DNA from: Isoetes taiwanensis
Lineage: Eukaryota > Streptophyta > Lycopodiopsida > Isoetales > Isoetaceae
DNA: 64,000 nucleotides
NCBI GenBank assembly: GCA_021234155.1
Contig: JAJEKV010000126.1
Coordinates: 346,658 to 410,657, forward strand
Direction of reading: 5' to 3'
The notes under the pieces were generated by a model that saw only the letters and a list, made by a program, of their open reading frames with translations, searched no databases and was not told where the DNA came from. A program made the translations under genes and the position numbers. Positions 37,160 through 49,027 of this stretch are shown piece by piece (the first letter of the stretch is position 1; every line of letters begins with the position of its first letter).

Positions 37160-39560
37160 TTAGAGGAGGATTGAGTAGTAGACTAAGAGTACATAGAAAG
37201 ATGTTGAAAATACAAAAACAAGAAGGGTTTGATACAATTCATAAAGCTTTTAACAAAGCCATTGAAATTGCTGACATGCTGTCTTATCTTCTCATGATTT
37301 GCATGTTCCTAATGATCCTTTTTATCCATATTATGAGCAGGAATATCTGGGGTCTGGTCCTACTCCAATTTATACTCTTCAAAAAGAAAAAAAGAAGCCA
37401 AGAATGGTGGATCGCATGTACCCATGTATTGATGTCGAGCGTAAACTCAAAGGTTTTAGAGGTACTAGTAGAAGTGACAAAGCAGCTTGCAGCAAATGAA
37501 ATCAGTAAGGCCTCTAGAGAAGAACGATACTCCTAAGGTACATTGCATGAGGGACACACATTTCCCCGATGTTTGTCAGATACGTGCCATGTACCAAGTG
37601 TGGTAAAAGAGGACATAATGGTAAGGAATGTCCCATCTGTAAGCTTTTTGTATACACACGCTACTCATCGATATGTGCGTTGTTAAGGATTATTTTGCTA
37701 GACAACAAAGCCAAGAACAGAGCCTAGTGCATCAAGAAGGTTTGCATCCAACCTATTGTCTGACCATTTGTGCAGGACGTGAGAGGAGCAAGAAGAGATT
37801 ATGGATGTCCATACTAGAGGTATGTCAAACCCAAAGAACAAGGAATCAGCACAAGCCAATGAGGAGGTAAATATCCACAAGGATAAACCAAATGAAGAAA
37901 ATCAGGTTGTACCTCTTCTTCCCTTCCAAAGATTCACTAAGAAGGAAAAGAAAAATGATGAGTTTAAGCTCTTGTTAAGAAATTCTAAAATTAGTGTGGA
38001 TTTGCTCATTTTGCTGCGAATTGCTCCCTCTTATAGGAGAAAGATGCTGAGTTTGACTCAAGCATAATAGGTCAACTTATCCCAAGAAGAACAAGTAGCT
38101 TACAAAACCATATTGAAGAACAAATGTTGATTCAAGATGAGTATGACTCTGCATTCACATGTGTGGCAAAACATTGGTAAGAAAGTCTTGACATAAGTAT
38201 TGTTTCTGATGGAGGATCACCTCTAAATGCGATGCCTCTCCGTGTTATAAAGATGTGTGGCCTCGAAATTGATAAAAGGGCACCTATGGTGCTCAAATCC
38301 TTTCCAACTCAAAATAAATCCTATGGGAATAGTGAGCAAGATGCCAATTGATATTGAAGGTAATCATTGTGGCCTAAACTTATGGTGGTTGCTTTGAAGG
38401 TATAAATGAAAGTCTCGTGATATCTATGATTTTACTATTGGCTGAGATAGCTATCAACAAAGGATGCAAGGCCTATACCTGGCCAAGAGAGAATGTACCA
38501 TAACCGATGGGAGAAAATAAATACATTATATAACACGCTTTAGGAATTAGGAGGCCCTTAACTTCATTGAGAAAGATGTGCTAATATCAAATCACTTTAG
38601 TGAGTAACAGCTCACCGCGGCAAGCTTCTCAAAACATCGTAATGTGGGTTGCTAGTAGAGGTAACACTTCCCAAAAGCAAGGTTTTGTATATATCTATGG
38701 TTTGATAGTGGAATGTGTCCAAGAAATTGAATGTGGCTTTCTCTCTGCTATATAGTTATGATAATTTTACAAATTGTTGTCTAAAGTTGGCAAGATCTTC
38801 TATAATGTCACCTCAAACATGGTGGCTGAGTACAAAGCTCTTATTATGGGATTACAAGAAGCCAAACATCTTGGTATTTCCAACATTGTCAATTTGAGAT
38901 TCTCACAGGGGTGTGTAGGCAAATCTTGGGAGAATATCAAGCTGGGAAACGAGAGATGATCCAACTAAGACCAAGCTTAGGAGAATTACCAAATTCTTCA
39001 AGACTTGGAAGTTGCACCATGTACCAAGGAGCTTCTAATGATGAAGTCAAGTGCTTTATGTAGAAGTCTCCTCGAGCACTTGGCTGGAAGGAGCCTACTC
39101 AAAGAGGAAGATCTGGAGGAAAAAGGAAAATTGCAGCAGCTACATCCAATCCTCGGGTGATCAATGCTGGTAATGAAGCAAGTCAAAAGAGGTAAGAATT
39201 AAAAAGAATGGTCAAGGTAGGGTTCTATGTTAGTGACATGTTTAGAGAGGAAGATGAGTGTAGGGGTCATGGAATTTTTAATGAATGGAAGGATGTGTTT
39301 GCTTGGGACTACAATGAGTCATTGATGTTGATAAGTGGTGTGTGTGAATTTGAGATAAAAAATCAAAGGAGGACCGGCCCGCCATGCAAAAAAAACTCAG
39401 AGGATAAATGTGGCATCATTCTGATCTCATTAAGGATGAATCTGTATAGGATGAAAGATACCGTGTGATATCGATTGGCAAATCCCACAGTTGTCTTCTT
39501 GCATTGTGCCTCGCTTGGAAAAAAAAAGAACAAAACCATTAGGATTCTAGAGCCTAGTTG
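37160..39560 (+). pseudogene. Ty3/Gypsy retrotransposon remnant
   Basis: Signatures on the plus strand, in changing frames: a gag zinc knuckle CTKCGKRGHNGKEC (about 37597-37640), then a retropepsin-like stretch IVSDGGSPLNAMPL (about 38195-38240, with DGGS in place of DTG). Next comes an RNase H-like stretch around SNMVAEYKALIMGLQEAKHL (about 38810-38872) followed by QILGEYQAGKREM. After that comes WKDVFAWDYNE (about 39290-39320), normally found just before the reverse transcriptase, and the start of the fingers (KKKNKTIRI, about 39520-39545). The palm and integrase are missing. The RNase H-like part before the reverse transcriptase start is unusual, and could be a rearrangement or two joined fragments. 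No LTRs were found. Confidence 0.6.
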
Positions 39561-39588
39561 AACTCCAACACAAACCAACAACCATCCT
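39545..39588. repeat. Short direct repeat, copy 1
   Basis: TTCTAGAGCCTAGT followed by ACAAACCAACAACCATCC, repeated at 40509-40550. It starts exactly where Gypsy coding similarity stops. Confidence 0.75.
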
Positions 39589-40508
39589 AAGGAGCCATAG
39601 GAGCCCCTCCTCTTACTCCAAAATGAAATGTACATCATATTCTTAGAACATCAACAAAAATCCCCAGCGCCTACCGCCTTTTCGGGGTACAAGTATAATC
39701 AAATACCATGACAAACTTGTGGCAGTGGACTACAAGGTGAGAATGAAAAAAGCTTTAAGCCTACAACCCGCTGTTCGCAAAACAATGACCCCAACAACAT
39801 AAGAGTCCAACAACCTGAGAGAAACACCCACCCAACCTAACAAACGCACCCAACTCCATGAGGCGCCTCATGCCTACAAGGCCATCCATCTACAAGCCTA
39901 ATTCAATCACGCAGGATAAATGCAACTATGCCAATTGACCTCGACCAGAACCTGCAAAATCACCAAATGCGATCCACTCCTGCATGAGGGCTCCTAATCC
40001 GTGCACGTAGGCCACCAAATCTCGTGCACGAGGGGTGAAATACATGCACAAGGTCCACCACTACATCCACAATCGGTCTCGCTAGGCTACCTAGCACGAG
40101 GGCCAAACCTCGCTAGCACAAGGACCATCACAAATAACACCAAATTCATTAATGAACGAAAGATCGAAAACAAAGGCACGCGTAAAAGACTATCAACTGC
40201 GAAAAGGAAACCATTACAAATATCTATATTCTGTCACGCATTTCCACCATCTGGCCATTGCAATATGACTCGCTACGCTGAACCATAAAAGCATGAGACT
40301 ATTGACCAAACAAGGAAACACTTAACCAAAAGGCCCAAAGAAACGAGGGTGGGAGGCAGGGACACAAGCTTAATCTAAGATGGAGAGGCTCAAGAACGGC
40401 CGGCGTCGAAAGGAGGTGGAAATGGATTTAAATACTCTAGAGGAATATTATCAATTCAGCTCAAGCAGTGGATTTATCTCTTATCTCAAAACGCAGTATA
40501 ACTCATAC
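39589..40508. other. Sequence between the short direct repeats
   Basis: No gene recognised. The spacing and flanking repeats could suit a small non-autonomous LTR element (TRIM), but the repeats are only about 43 bp long and lack clear TG...CA ends. Confidence 0.25.
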
Positions 40509-40550
40509 TTCTAGAGCCTAGTCAACCTAAATACAAACCAACAACCATCC
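40509..40550. repeat. Short direct repeat, copy 2
   Basis: Partner of 39545-39588, with a few substitutions and small indels. It lies about 180 bp left of the Copia LTR. Confidence 0.75.
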
Positions 40551-40727
40551 CCGAAAAAAGAGGCAGAGAAAAGTACAAGAATCAACCGCATAAATGACCA
40601 CAACTACAAGATGAGGAAGCTATGAACACCCTACGCAACCTTGATGACGCGGATAGGGGTCATAAAGAGCATAGACTATCGCTAAATTCTAAAGCTAAAC
40701 AAAGTTTGATGACCAACAAGTAAGAAG

Positions 40728-41463
40728 TGTAAGAAAAGAAATCAATACATCAATATTCTTTCCTTATATCATAATGTTGGACTTCATTCTTATTGATCAA
40801 ACACCTGTCTTAATTCCACAATGTTCATATTCTCATATTCATTGCACTCAATGAATAAATTTAAAACCATTCCTCACACAAACAATACAACGATCAATAC
40901 ATTATTGAGTACTGGCTAAACTTCATTTCATAAATCCAAGTCTCAATCCATTATAAGTTAAATAGCTCAATGGTTATCTACAACATCCTTTATGAGCAAT
41001 ATACCAGTTACCAATCAATTCTTTTATCAGAGTAATAAACAAACTCGCTACTTCATACCTGAAAAGCTTTTACGGATCAACTGAATTCAACTATCTAATC
41101 TAACTACATCTTCATTCATATAGAATCGATTCTCGGGCGGTTGTGCCGTTAATCAATCAATCCTCGCCCTTCCGCTTTCAAGTCTTCATTGGACCGAGTC
41201 CGCTTATACAAATATGGCTCAATCCCATTGGACCGAGCCCATATTCAAGACTTGACAAGGTTGGGGCCACCATATTTTACACCTAAGAAACAAAAGAACC
41301 TTTAGATCATAGATCTTTATGTTTCCACTATGCTAATATCTAGACTTAGGTTTTGAACCATATGATCTTAGATATTTTACTTCCATTTCTTTTGTGCAAT
41401 TGATGTGTTCCTCGCCGATTCACCGTTTTCTCGATTATGATATGATCTCAAAGATATTCAACA
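40728..41463 (-). repeat. Copia 3' LTR
   Basis: Starts TGTAAGAAAAG on the plus strand and ends ATTCAACA, matching the other LTR throughout with many small indels. It contains CTTATATCATAATGTTGG and TTAGATCATAGATCTTTATG stretches shared by both LTRs. Confidence 0.9.
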
Positions 41464-41475
41464 TCCTCCTTCGTA
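41464..41475 (-). promoter_or_regulatory. Copia polypurine tract
   Basis: On the minus strand the bases just before the 3' LTR read GAAGGAGGA, a purine run that primes plus-strand DNA synthesis in LTR elements. Confidence 0.7.
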
Positions 41476-41559
41476 TCATAACTGCTAATTATTACTTGAT
41501 AAAAGCCAATTCCTCTTGCTTCACTACTCATTAGCTTCTTTACAATTAATAGATCTCAC

Positions 41560-43000
41560 AAAGTCTTAAACCCGGAGCACGCCACTTAAGCCTTTGTTAG
41601 AATATCTCAAGTAGTTGTTTATCCTGCTTTCACATGCGTCGTGACCGACCACCCCTTGACACCATATCTTCGATAAAAATGCATTTGCATCTCAATATGT
41701 TTTGTCCTTCATGCAACACGTGGTTTTTAGCCATGGCAATGCAACTTTGGCTATCACAATACAGTATGGTACTCTCCTTGATGAATTCCCAAATGGCATG
41801 ACCTCCCGGCCCAAATTATTTCTTTAGCAGCTAAAGTGGTTGATGCCACTCGTCAAGTAGCTTGATAAAGCAATGGATGTTTGTTTTTACCTCCCAAATT
41901 ATAGGTGCACCACCAAGCATAATTATGTACCCCGGTTGATTTTCTTCGTGATAAATCATCATCAAGACTAACCAAAGATCACAAAAACCTTAAGTTCTAA
42001 ATCCTCCGAATGTTAAAACCAAACCTACTTTTATGCTTCCTTTCAAATACCTCAAGACTTTTTTCATGCTAACCATCGGTCTTTTAATTCGATCAGGATT
42101 GTATCTGCTCAACATATCTACCTATAAATGCAATATCAAAGCCTAGTATTATTTGTAATATATAATAAGCTTTCCAATCACTTATATGGGACATTTTCCA
42201 TTTCTTCTTCTTGTTCCTTTCACTTATTGACATATTTCTTTGATATTCTCGCAAACTACTTAGAACAGTGCCTCATCGGATTGCAATCAATATATTAAAT
42301 TTGTTTAGTACTCTGTCTCAATATATGTGTTCGGGAAAAGCACTTTATTGTTTCGTCTCCAGTTACTTCAATTCCAAGAAATTTTCTAACTCTCCAAGAT
42401 CCGTCATTTGATATTTCTTCTTCAACATTTCTTTCGCAGAATGATTCGCACATCAATATTGCTCGCCATAATACAATCATCAATATATACGTTATTATGC
42501 AAGATCGACCATCCTTCTGAACATATAAACATTCCTATCATTATTTAACTTTACACTGCTCTTTCAGATGGCGCATTTCTCCATGCATTTGTACCACCAT
42601 TTTGAGACCTATTAACCCATAAACCCATGGTTAAGCTTCCAAAACTTTGTTCTTTCCCTTTCTACATCCAGGCCTCGCCTATAAAAATCTCCTCTTCTAA
42701 CTCAAAGATTTAAAAATGCTGTACCACATCCATATGATGCACCGAGATTTGAGCATTTGTTATTGCAATAATCATTCTTAAGGTTTGCAAGTTTTTGACC
42801 ACAGGAGAGAAAGTTTCTTCATAATTCAGGGCCTCTTTTGTGAAACCCTTGAGCAACTAACTGGCCTTTATATTTAGGTGTGTACCATCAAGATTAATTT
42901 TGACTTTTATACACCCATTTGTTTCCTACAACATTCTTTTCCTTCTCGCAAATCGATAACTTCATAAGTAGGATGTTCACTCAAAAAGCTTTCATTTCTT
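41560..43000 (-). pseudogene. Copia reverse transcriptase and RNase H region
   Basis: Right to left: KKMGV near 42900, YKARLVAQGF-like residues near 42870, a HHMDVVTAFLN-like stretch near 42740, a GLYGLKQ-like stretch near 42620, then VYIDDCIMAS (about 42463-42495), the catalytic Y(I/V)DD box. FLGIEV follows near 42370. RNase H signatures are a LAAKEIIW stretch near 41830 and LYCDSQSCIAMAKNHVLHE near 41710-41765. Indels separate nearly every motif, many at CAG or CTG. Confidence 0.8.
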
Positions 43001-43699
43001 CATCCATCATTGATTTCCATTTGTCCCTCTAGAGAGTTAATTGCTTCTTCTCAAATGTGTGTCTGGCCAGTCCGCATTCTAACACCATTAGGATCTCATC
43101 ATTTTCTTCAGCTCGCTTGTAATCTTATAGATCTCCACCTCATTTCTACCATATATGTTTCCTCTTTTTCTAGTCTTGCTTCATCCCTAAGTATTTCAGC
43201 TTCTGATCTTCTCTCTTTCTTTCTCAATGATGTGCTGTGCCTCACTTTCATTTTCCATGTTAACATTTTGTGGCTCATTCCTCAAGCTTTCATCGATCTT
43301 TCAAAGGTCAAAGCATCTACCTTTCGTCATCATCCAATATTTTATTCATCATTCACTATTTGTTCCCTAGAATTTTCGCTGTGTCTTGTTTCCATTTTAG
43401 TTGTTGCCGCAGATTTGTTAGAATTATAGCTCATTCTCAACAAATACCACATCCCTCGCCAGGAAAACCCTTCTTCTCTCGTGCTGAAAAACTCTATAAC
43501 CCTTAGATTCTTCATCATACCCTATTAGATATGTGACCATTGATCCGTCATCAAGTTTTGCCTCTTTCCTGGCACATGTGTATATGTCAAACAACTATAT
43601 ATTTTTGAACTGTCAAAACTGCAATCTTCCCGACCATAAGAGTTCGATTCTTTTCCATTTATACCGGGTTGATGGCAAGTAAATTTTTGAATGAGTACA

Positions 43700-44160
43700 A
43701 CATTTTACCGCTTCTTCCCGTAGATAATTGGCAAGCTCGCATGCTTAAGCATTGCTCTTACAAAGATTTAAAATTGTTTTAAGTTATTTCTTTCGCCACT
43801 CCATTTTGTCAGGAGTATAGCCGCATGTATATTGTCTCCTAATGCCTTTCGATACAACTTTTGAATTTAGAAGAAAGATACTCACCTCCGTCTCGAGCGT
43901 ACACATTTGATTTTTCGCCCCTAGAACATTCCACCACGTAAAAGCCTTAAATGCCTCGAATGCCATGTCTGTCCCGAGACAACACACTTAGTTTTCTATC
44001 GAATCATCAACAAAGGTTATAAAATACTTTTTCCCTGTAATTCCTCGTGGACATTGAGTGGTCCATACAGACCGTATGGCTAGATCCAATATTCCCTGCT
44101 CTTTCTTTGATTTGTGAAATGGAAGTCTACAATGCTTGCCAAGCATACATCCTTTTGCAA
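43700..44160 (-). pseudogene. Copia integrase core region
   Basis: Right to left: a LDLAHT-like stretch near 44080, then DMAFEAFKAF (about 43930-43970) and RRQYTCGYTP (about 43810-43845). GVAERKN follows, which here needs an A restored between GC and GA (near 43795). These are the DDE integrase landmarks of Copia. The frame is broken several times. Confidence 0.75.
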
Positions 44161-44169
44161 ATATAGGGC

Positions 44170-44990
44170 TCAGATCTGATCCAGAATTCTCGCTTTTATC
44201 ATGAATTCAATATCTTTAATGTTTACATGTCCAAGCCTTTCATGCCAAGTGGAAATGTTTGATACTGTTGCAAGATTTGCACTTCCCATACATTTAGGAC
44301 TTAAGCCAAAAAGGTTACCAACACGCTTGCCCAAAAATTTCAATTCATTCCCTTCATAGATTTTACATTGCTTTTGCTCAAAGATCACTTTAAATCCCAA
44401 ATCTACCAGCTGACTTACTGAAATTAGATTCCTAACTAAACTAGGAACACAAAGTACATTCTTCAAGTTAACTACTCTTCCATTCAAATCAAACAGCTCC
44501 AATACTCCTTCATCTTCTATTTTTGTATCTTCCATTGCCCACTTGATGACCCGTTTATTTCAACGATTCCTTCAAAAGCTTTGGTGTACAAGTTATGGAT
44601 TTCTCAGCTCCACTATCTAAAATCAGCAAATCATCATTATTGATCCCTTTAAAAACTGAATTAACTTGACTATCTCTTACCTCTTCATTCTCATCAGTTG
44701 GTTCCTCCTCTAAAGCAACCTCCTCAGCAACATTGGCTTCAAATTTGACATTTTTTCCCCTTTCTCTGCCTCTATGAGCAATATTACTTCCTCTGCCTCT
44801 ATGACCAGCATTGAAACCTCTTCCTCTTCCTTTAGAATTTTCTTTTGGTGTGGAACATGTAGAAGCTAGATGCCCTCTTCCTCCACAATTATAACAGTAC
44901 ACCTCTTTGGAAATACTAGGGCAATTCACCTTTAAATGCCCATATTTGTTGCAGTTATAACAGGGACCTATTTTGCCTTGGCGTGAATTA
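44170..44990 (-). CDS. Copia gag C-terminus, protease and pre-integrase domain
   Basis: The best-preserved part. Two CCHC zinc knuckles stand in order, CYNCNKYGHLKVNC (about 44925-44970) and CYNCGGRGHLASTC (about 44865-44905). Then come an Arg/Gly-rich linker, the protease active site LILDSGAEKSIT (about 44585-44625) and the pre-integrase box STWHERLGHVNI (about 44215-44255). The two long frames meet near 44535-44555 with an in-frame break between them, so this is not a single intact protein. The polyprotein forms the capsid and processes itself. This stretch has normal CTG/CAG content, unlike the rest of the element. Confidence 0.8.
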
Positions 44991-45705
44991 TCTCCCCTGC
45001 TTTTAGTAAATAAAACTTGTGTAGCATCTTCCTCATTTATTACTTTGCCTGCTCTAGTTCTGCTTTTAACATTCTCTCACCAAACCTTAGTTTTGAAGTA
45101 ATGGTTATAATAGTGATAGATATGTTACCAAGGGTGAGACCGCCTCGATATTGCTAAAACTACGTTGTGTAATGAAGACCAGACCTTCCAAGTCAGCTAT
45201 TATATTGTCAAAGTTCGCGAAGAACCATTGACATCATCATCATTTTCCTCGCAAATTTCAACCTCCTTAGTTTATTTTCAAAACATCTATTTGTGAGGAT
45301 GTCTTTCCTCATAATTCAAAAAGCATAACCCACATCTCACTAGGATGCATACCTCTGATTTTTAGCACAATGCTTGAGCTCACCTTGCTCATAATTATAC
45401 CCTGTTTCTTTATTTTTGAAGTCTCATCATCTCCTCTTTTTTCTCGTTACGTAGAATTTCTTCAAATGCCACAAGATTCACGCATTGACCGAGCTTGAAC
45501 TTCCTTCAACAGAACTCTCAGGTTCTCGTCCTCATTCCTTTTATCTCAAAGCCAACTGACATTCCACAAGTTTTCCACTTGCAATACATGCTTTACTTTC
45601 CTTTCCAAACTTGAAACCCTCAATCTCCTTTGAACACATCAATGGCACTTTAATAGCCCTCAAGCCCAAACCTCGCTAGACATTTTGTCTCCAAGTAAAA
45701 GACCG
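44991..45705 (-). pseudogene. Copia gag N-terminal region and leader
   Basis: Position between the primer-binding site and the zinc knuckles implies the gag capsid part. Frames are short and broken and no single motif is clear. CTCG is frequent. Confidence 0.5.
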
Positions 45706-45721
45706 TAGCCTCTCGATACCA
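45706..45721 (-). promoter_or_regulatory. Copia primer-binding site
   Basis: The minus strand reads TGGTATCGAGAGGCTA, six bases inside the 5' LTR. The usual plant Copia site, complementary to initiator Met tRNA, begins TGGTATCAGAG. Here CAG reads CGAG. Confidence 0.75.
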
Positions 45722-45727
45722 CCACAA

Positions 45728-46484
45728 TGTAAGAAAAGAAATCAATACATCGAATATTCTTTTCCTTATATCATAATGTTGGACTTCATTCTTATTGATC
45801 AAACACCACCTTAATTCCTACAATGTTCATATACTTCATATTCATTGCACTCACGAATAAATTTTAAAACCATTCTCAATAATAAATAATAAATGATCAA
45901 TACATTATTGAGTATTGCCAAACTTCATTTCAAATCCAAGTCTCAACCATTATAAGTTAAATAGCTCAATGGCTATCTACAACATCCTTTATGAGCAATA
46001 TACCGCTTATCAATTAGTTCCTTTATCGTAGCAATAAAACAAACTTCTACTTCATACCTTTGAAAGTTTTACTATCAATCCGAATTAACCGCATGTACTT
46101 AACTACATCTTTCATTTTCATATATAGAATCGACTCCTACGTTGTGTCAGCATCAATCAATCTCCGCCCTTCGCCAAGCTTTCATCGACCGAAGCCGCTA
46201 AATATGGCTCAATCCCATTGAACCAGCCCATATTCAAGACTTGGACAAATATATCCATTCAAATATTTAACCATGCAACCTTAGGTTAAATACTATATTT
46301 TACAATTTAAGAAACAGAACCTTTTTAGATCATAGATCTTTATGTTTCCACCATGCTAATATCTAGACTTAGGTTTTGGAACCATAAGAGACTGTAGATA
46401 TTTTACTCATTTCTTGTGCAATTGACAGTTCCCGCCGCATTCACTGCTCTTTTCTCGATATGATATGACCAAACATATTCAACA
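45728..46484 (-). repeat. Copia 5' LTR
   Basis: Partner of 40728-41463. It differs by small indels and by about 60 bases near 46250-46300 that look inserted here or lost from the other copy. Confidence 0.9.
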
Positions 46485-48636
46485 CATTATTCAAAAAAAA
46501 AAAGTTGGTTTTTAGTCATAGTTTAATGGATTACCATTATATGCAAACAAGGGTAGACAATACCCATGGATGTCAAGTTAGGTTCATAATTTCTCAAATT
46601 ATGCTAGACATTGACGTATCGATTAGGATTGTAACAAAGAAATAAGAATTTCGCTTCCTCATGATTAGAAAATGTTCGATCAAGTTGGGGATCCTCATGC
46701 ATTAGAGCTCAATTATGATGAAACAACGCTTGGGAGACAAATTTCCTTAACACTAGACCTCAAGTCTCCATGATGACCATTAAAGGGCATTTGAAGGTTC
46801 ACAAAAAAATCATATATAAAATCAAGAACGCAAAAACTAGCCACAAACCCTTTCTAGGAATCTATAGTATACCATACCACATAAAAATACACAAAAATGT
46901 ATCAGCTCCTATTCTTGTGAGTTATGCTCTAGCAAACCCAAGGGGGTCAAGTACCAAAAAGCTTCATGTTCACACACAAAATAAAACCGCCTCGATGAAA
47001 AAGATTTTTTTGATTTTTTATTATAATGTTATTTTTCTGCACACTAGAGAGAGCAAGACACAAAAACCACATCTCAATTGGAACTCGTGGAAGAAAGATA
47101 GAGTTCAACGTTAAACATGACAGGTCAAAATCGTTTTCAAGCCTTCCGGGAAACTAGCATCGGTTCCCGTGAAAAGCAGTTGTGGGATATAAAACAACAA
47201 CTTTGGAGAAGATGTCCAACCCTGTCCATCCAACCCCAACCTGATGTTTTGATCTCCTTTAGTTTCTATTTTCTATTTAGGAATTTATACAAATGGATAA
47301 CATTGCTACATATGACTCTAGGTTATCCTCTAAAAATCACATTTTATAAAGTTGTGGCAGATATGAAACTAATGCAAAACAAACTTGTAAAAAAAGAGCA
47401 AAAGACGTGGTAAAAAAATCAAAAACGACATCTCAGACTGCCCCATTATCGGGTCCATAGTTCATTAAAAAATTGATAATATCCTTATGTTAGTCCAGTC
47501 GCACAGTTGAGCTTTGGGGACACCTAGTAGCTCTTGGACTATTTTGTTCACAAAAAATATTTGTTGTTCACATCTTGAGGATTGTACTCAGAAGATAACA
47601 TCACTATATTATATATCTTCCATAAGTTTATTCTAGATTTAGCAGAAAGGTGTGACTTTATAAAATCACATCCTCAAAATATCTCATGTCAAGAAACCAA
47701 TGCAAAAATACCAAGGAAAAATATGGAAAACATTTACTATAAAAAAATAAAAGATAGATCACATTGGCAATTCAAGCCAGTGCACTCATCATTGGTCCAA
47801 ATGATCTAAAAGTTTGAAAATCATTAGTGGTGCCATCTTAATAATTTTGATCTCAACTTTCACATATAGTTTACTTGTAAGGATTCTCTATAGGGAACAA
47901 AAATTAATTGACAGGGGTTAGCTTGCATAATTTACCTGTGGGTATTGAAGCACAAAAATTGAGAATTTATAAGGTAGTTGATACTAATTAAACTCATAGC
48001 GGACTTTCACTTACACCTTTCAAAAATCATGTGATAGAAGCCGTAAAAGTCATAGTATCATTCTCCGGGGAAAAATGGATAAGGTTAGTGAGAGATATAT
48101 GCTCTTATAAGTAATTGGTCTCGTGGGACCATAAATGGTAAATCGAGAAGTGGAATGTTCGGCGCTAGTCGTGGTTTTAGTTACAACAAAGTGAGTGCCC
48201 CACTTCATAAAGCCTATCAAATTTATGCACCGATAGATTTGCAATGTATGTTGAGGTTTAGATTTTACTGAGGATATGCCTAAACTAGGTTAGGCCTCTG
48301 GACAGAGTTGGCTCCATTTATTCTTTTTAAGATTAACCGAGTAAAAAAGGAAAACCCATCAATGTTTTATATGCAGTGCACTAAGCATGAACAATTTGGG
48401 TGATATACGCTCCTCAAAAGAAACAATAGAGTCCGCCATTTGAAATTGCCCGTGGTGGAGCATGTCTTCGTAGTAAAGGCTACAAATAATAAATTTCGTT
48501 AGTTCTTGGTTTTCATGCATATTATGAGGGCAAAGATCAGAGTATTCCAAGAGTTAACTTTGTAAGTGATTACGTGATTAAAGAACATGCCTGGTGTGCC
48601 ATAGAGATAATGTTTTGACACTTGCTTGATGTTTAG
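46485..48636. other. No gene recognised
   Basis: Starts with an A-rich run next to the LTR. Plus-strand frames at 46770-47114 and 47117-47413 are about 100 codons long but AT-biased and match no family I know. Confidence 0.45.
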
Positions 48637-48799
48637 ATACTATGTTGGTATAGACCATGCTATGAGTTTTTACCATCACTTTTTTCGAGACATTGGCTTT
48701 ACCTGGTCTATCTTTTTAATACTATGTTAGTATAGGCCATGCTATGAGTTTTTGCCAGTGTTATTTTCGAGACATGGCATTACTTGGTCTATCTTTTTC
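48637..48799. repeat. 82-bp tandem duplication
   Basis: Units 48637-48718 and 48719-48799 share ATACTATGTT, CCATGCTATGAGTTTTT, TTCGAGACAT and TGGTCTATCTTTTT. Confidence 0.9.
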
Positions 48800-48885
48800 C
48801 CATAATGTCAACAATAGCTAGGTCAAACATTGAACAAAACTATTAAAGACCCAGACATTTATTGTAAAAGGAATTTTCAAAAATT

Positions 48886-49027
48886 GGCATTAACATGTCA
48901 ACATGCTATAGCGGAACCATGGCTAAACAATGACATGTTGAGTTATGCGGAACCATGGCATTAACATGTCAACATGCTATAGCGGAACCATGGCTAAACA
49001 ATAATGCATTGAGTTTTGCAATCATGC
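48886..49027. repeat. 71-bp tandem duplication
   Basis: Units 48886-48956 and 48957-49027 are identical over the first 45 or so bases (GGCATTAACATGTCAACATG onward). Each also contains GCGGAACCATGG, which occurs twice in unit 1. Confidence 0.9.

Larger units (their letters stand above)
40728..46484 (-). mobile_element. Ty1/Copia LTR retrotransposon, complete structure, broken frames
   Basis: About 5.76 kb on the minus strand. It has two LTRs (40728-41463 and 45728-46484) with TG...CA ends, a primer-binding site by the 5' LTR and a polypurine tract by the 3' LTR. Domains run in Copia order from right to left: gag with two zinc knuckles, protease, integrase, reverse transcriptase, RNase H. The reading frame is interrupted many times outside 44.17-44.93 kb. 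No target-site duplication is visible (AGAAG on the left, CATTA on the right), so one boundary may be shifted or miscalled. Confidence 0.9.

Noticed and set aside
43010-43506. Plus-strand frames of up to 139 codons
   Set aside because: They are antisense to the Copia reverse transcriptase and integrase, whose motifs on the minus strand explain the sequence.
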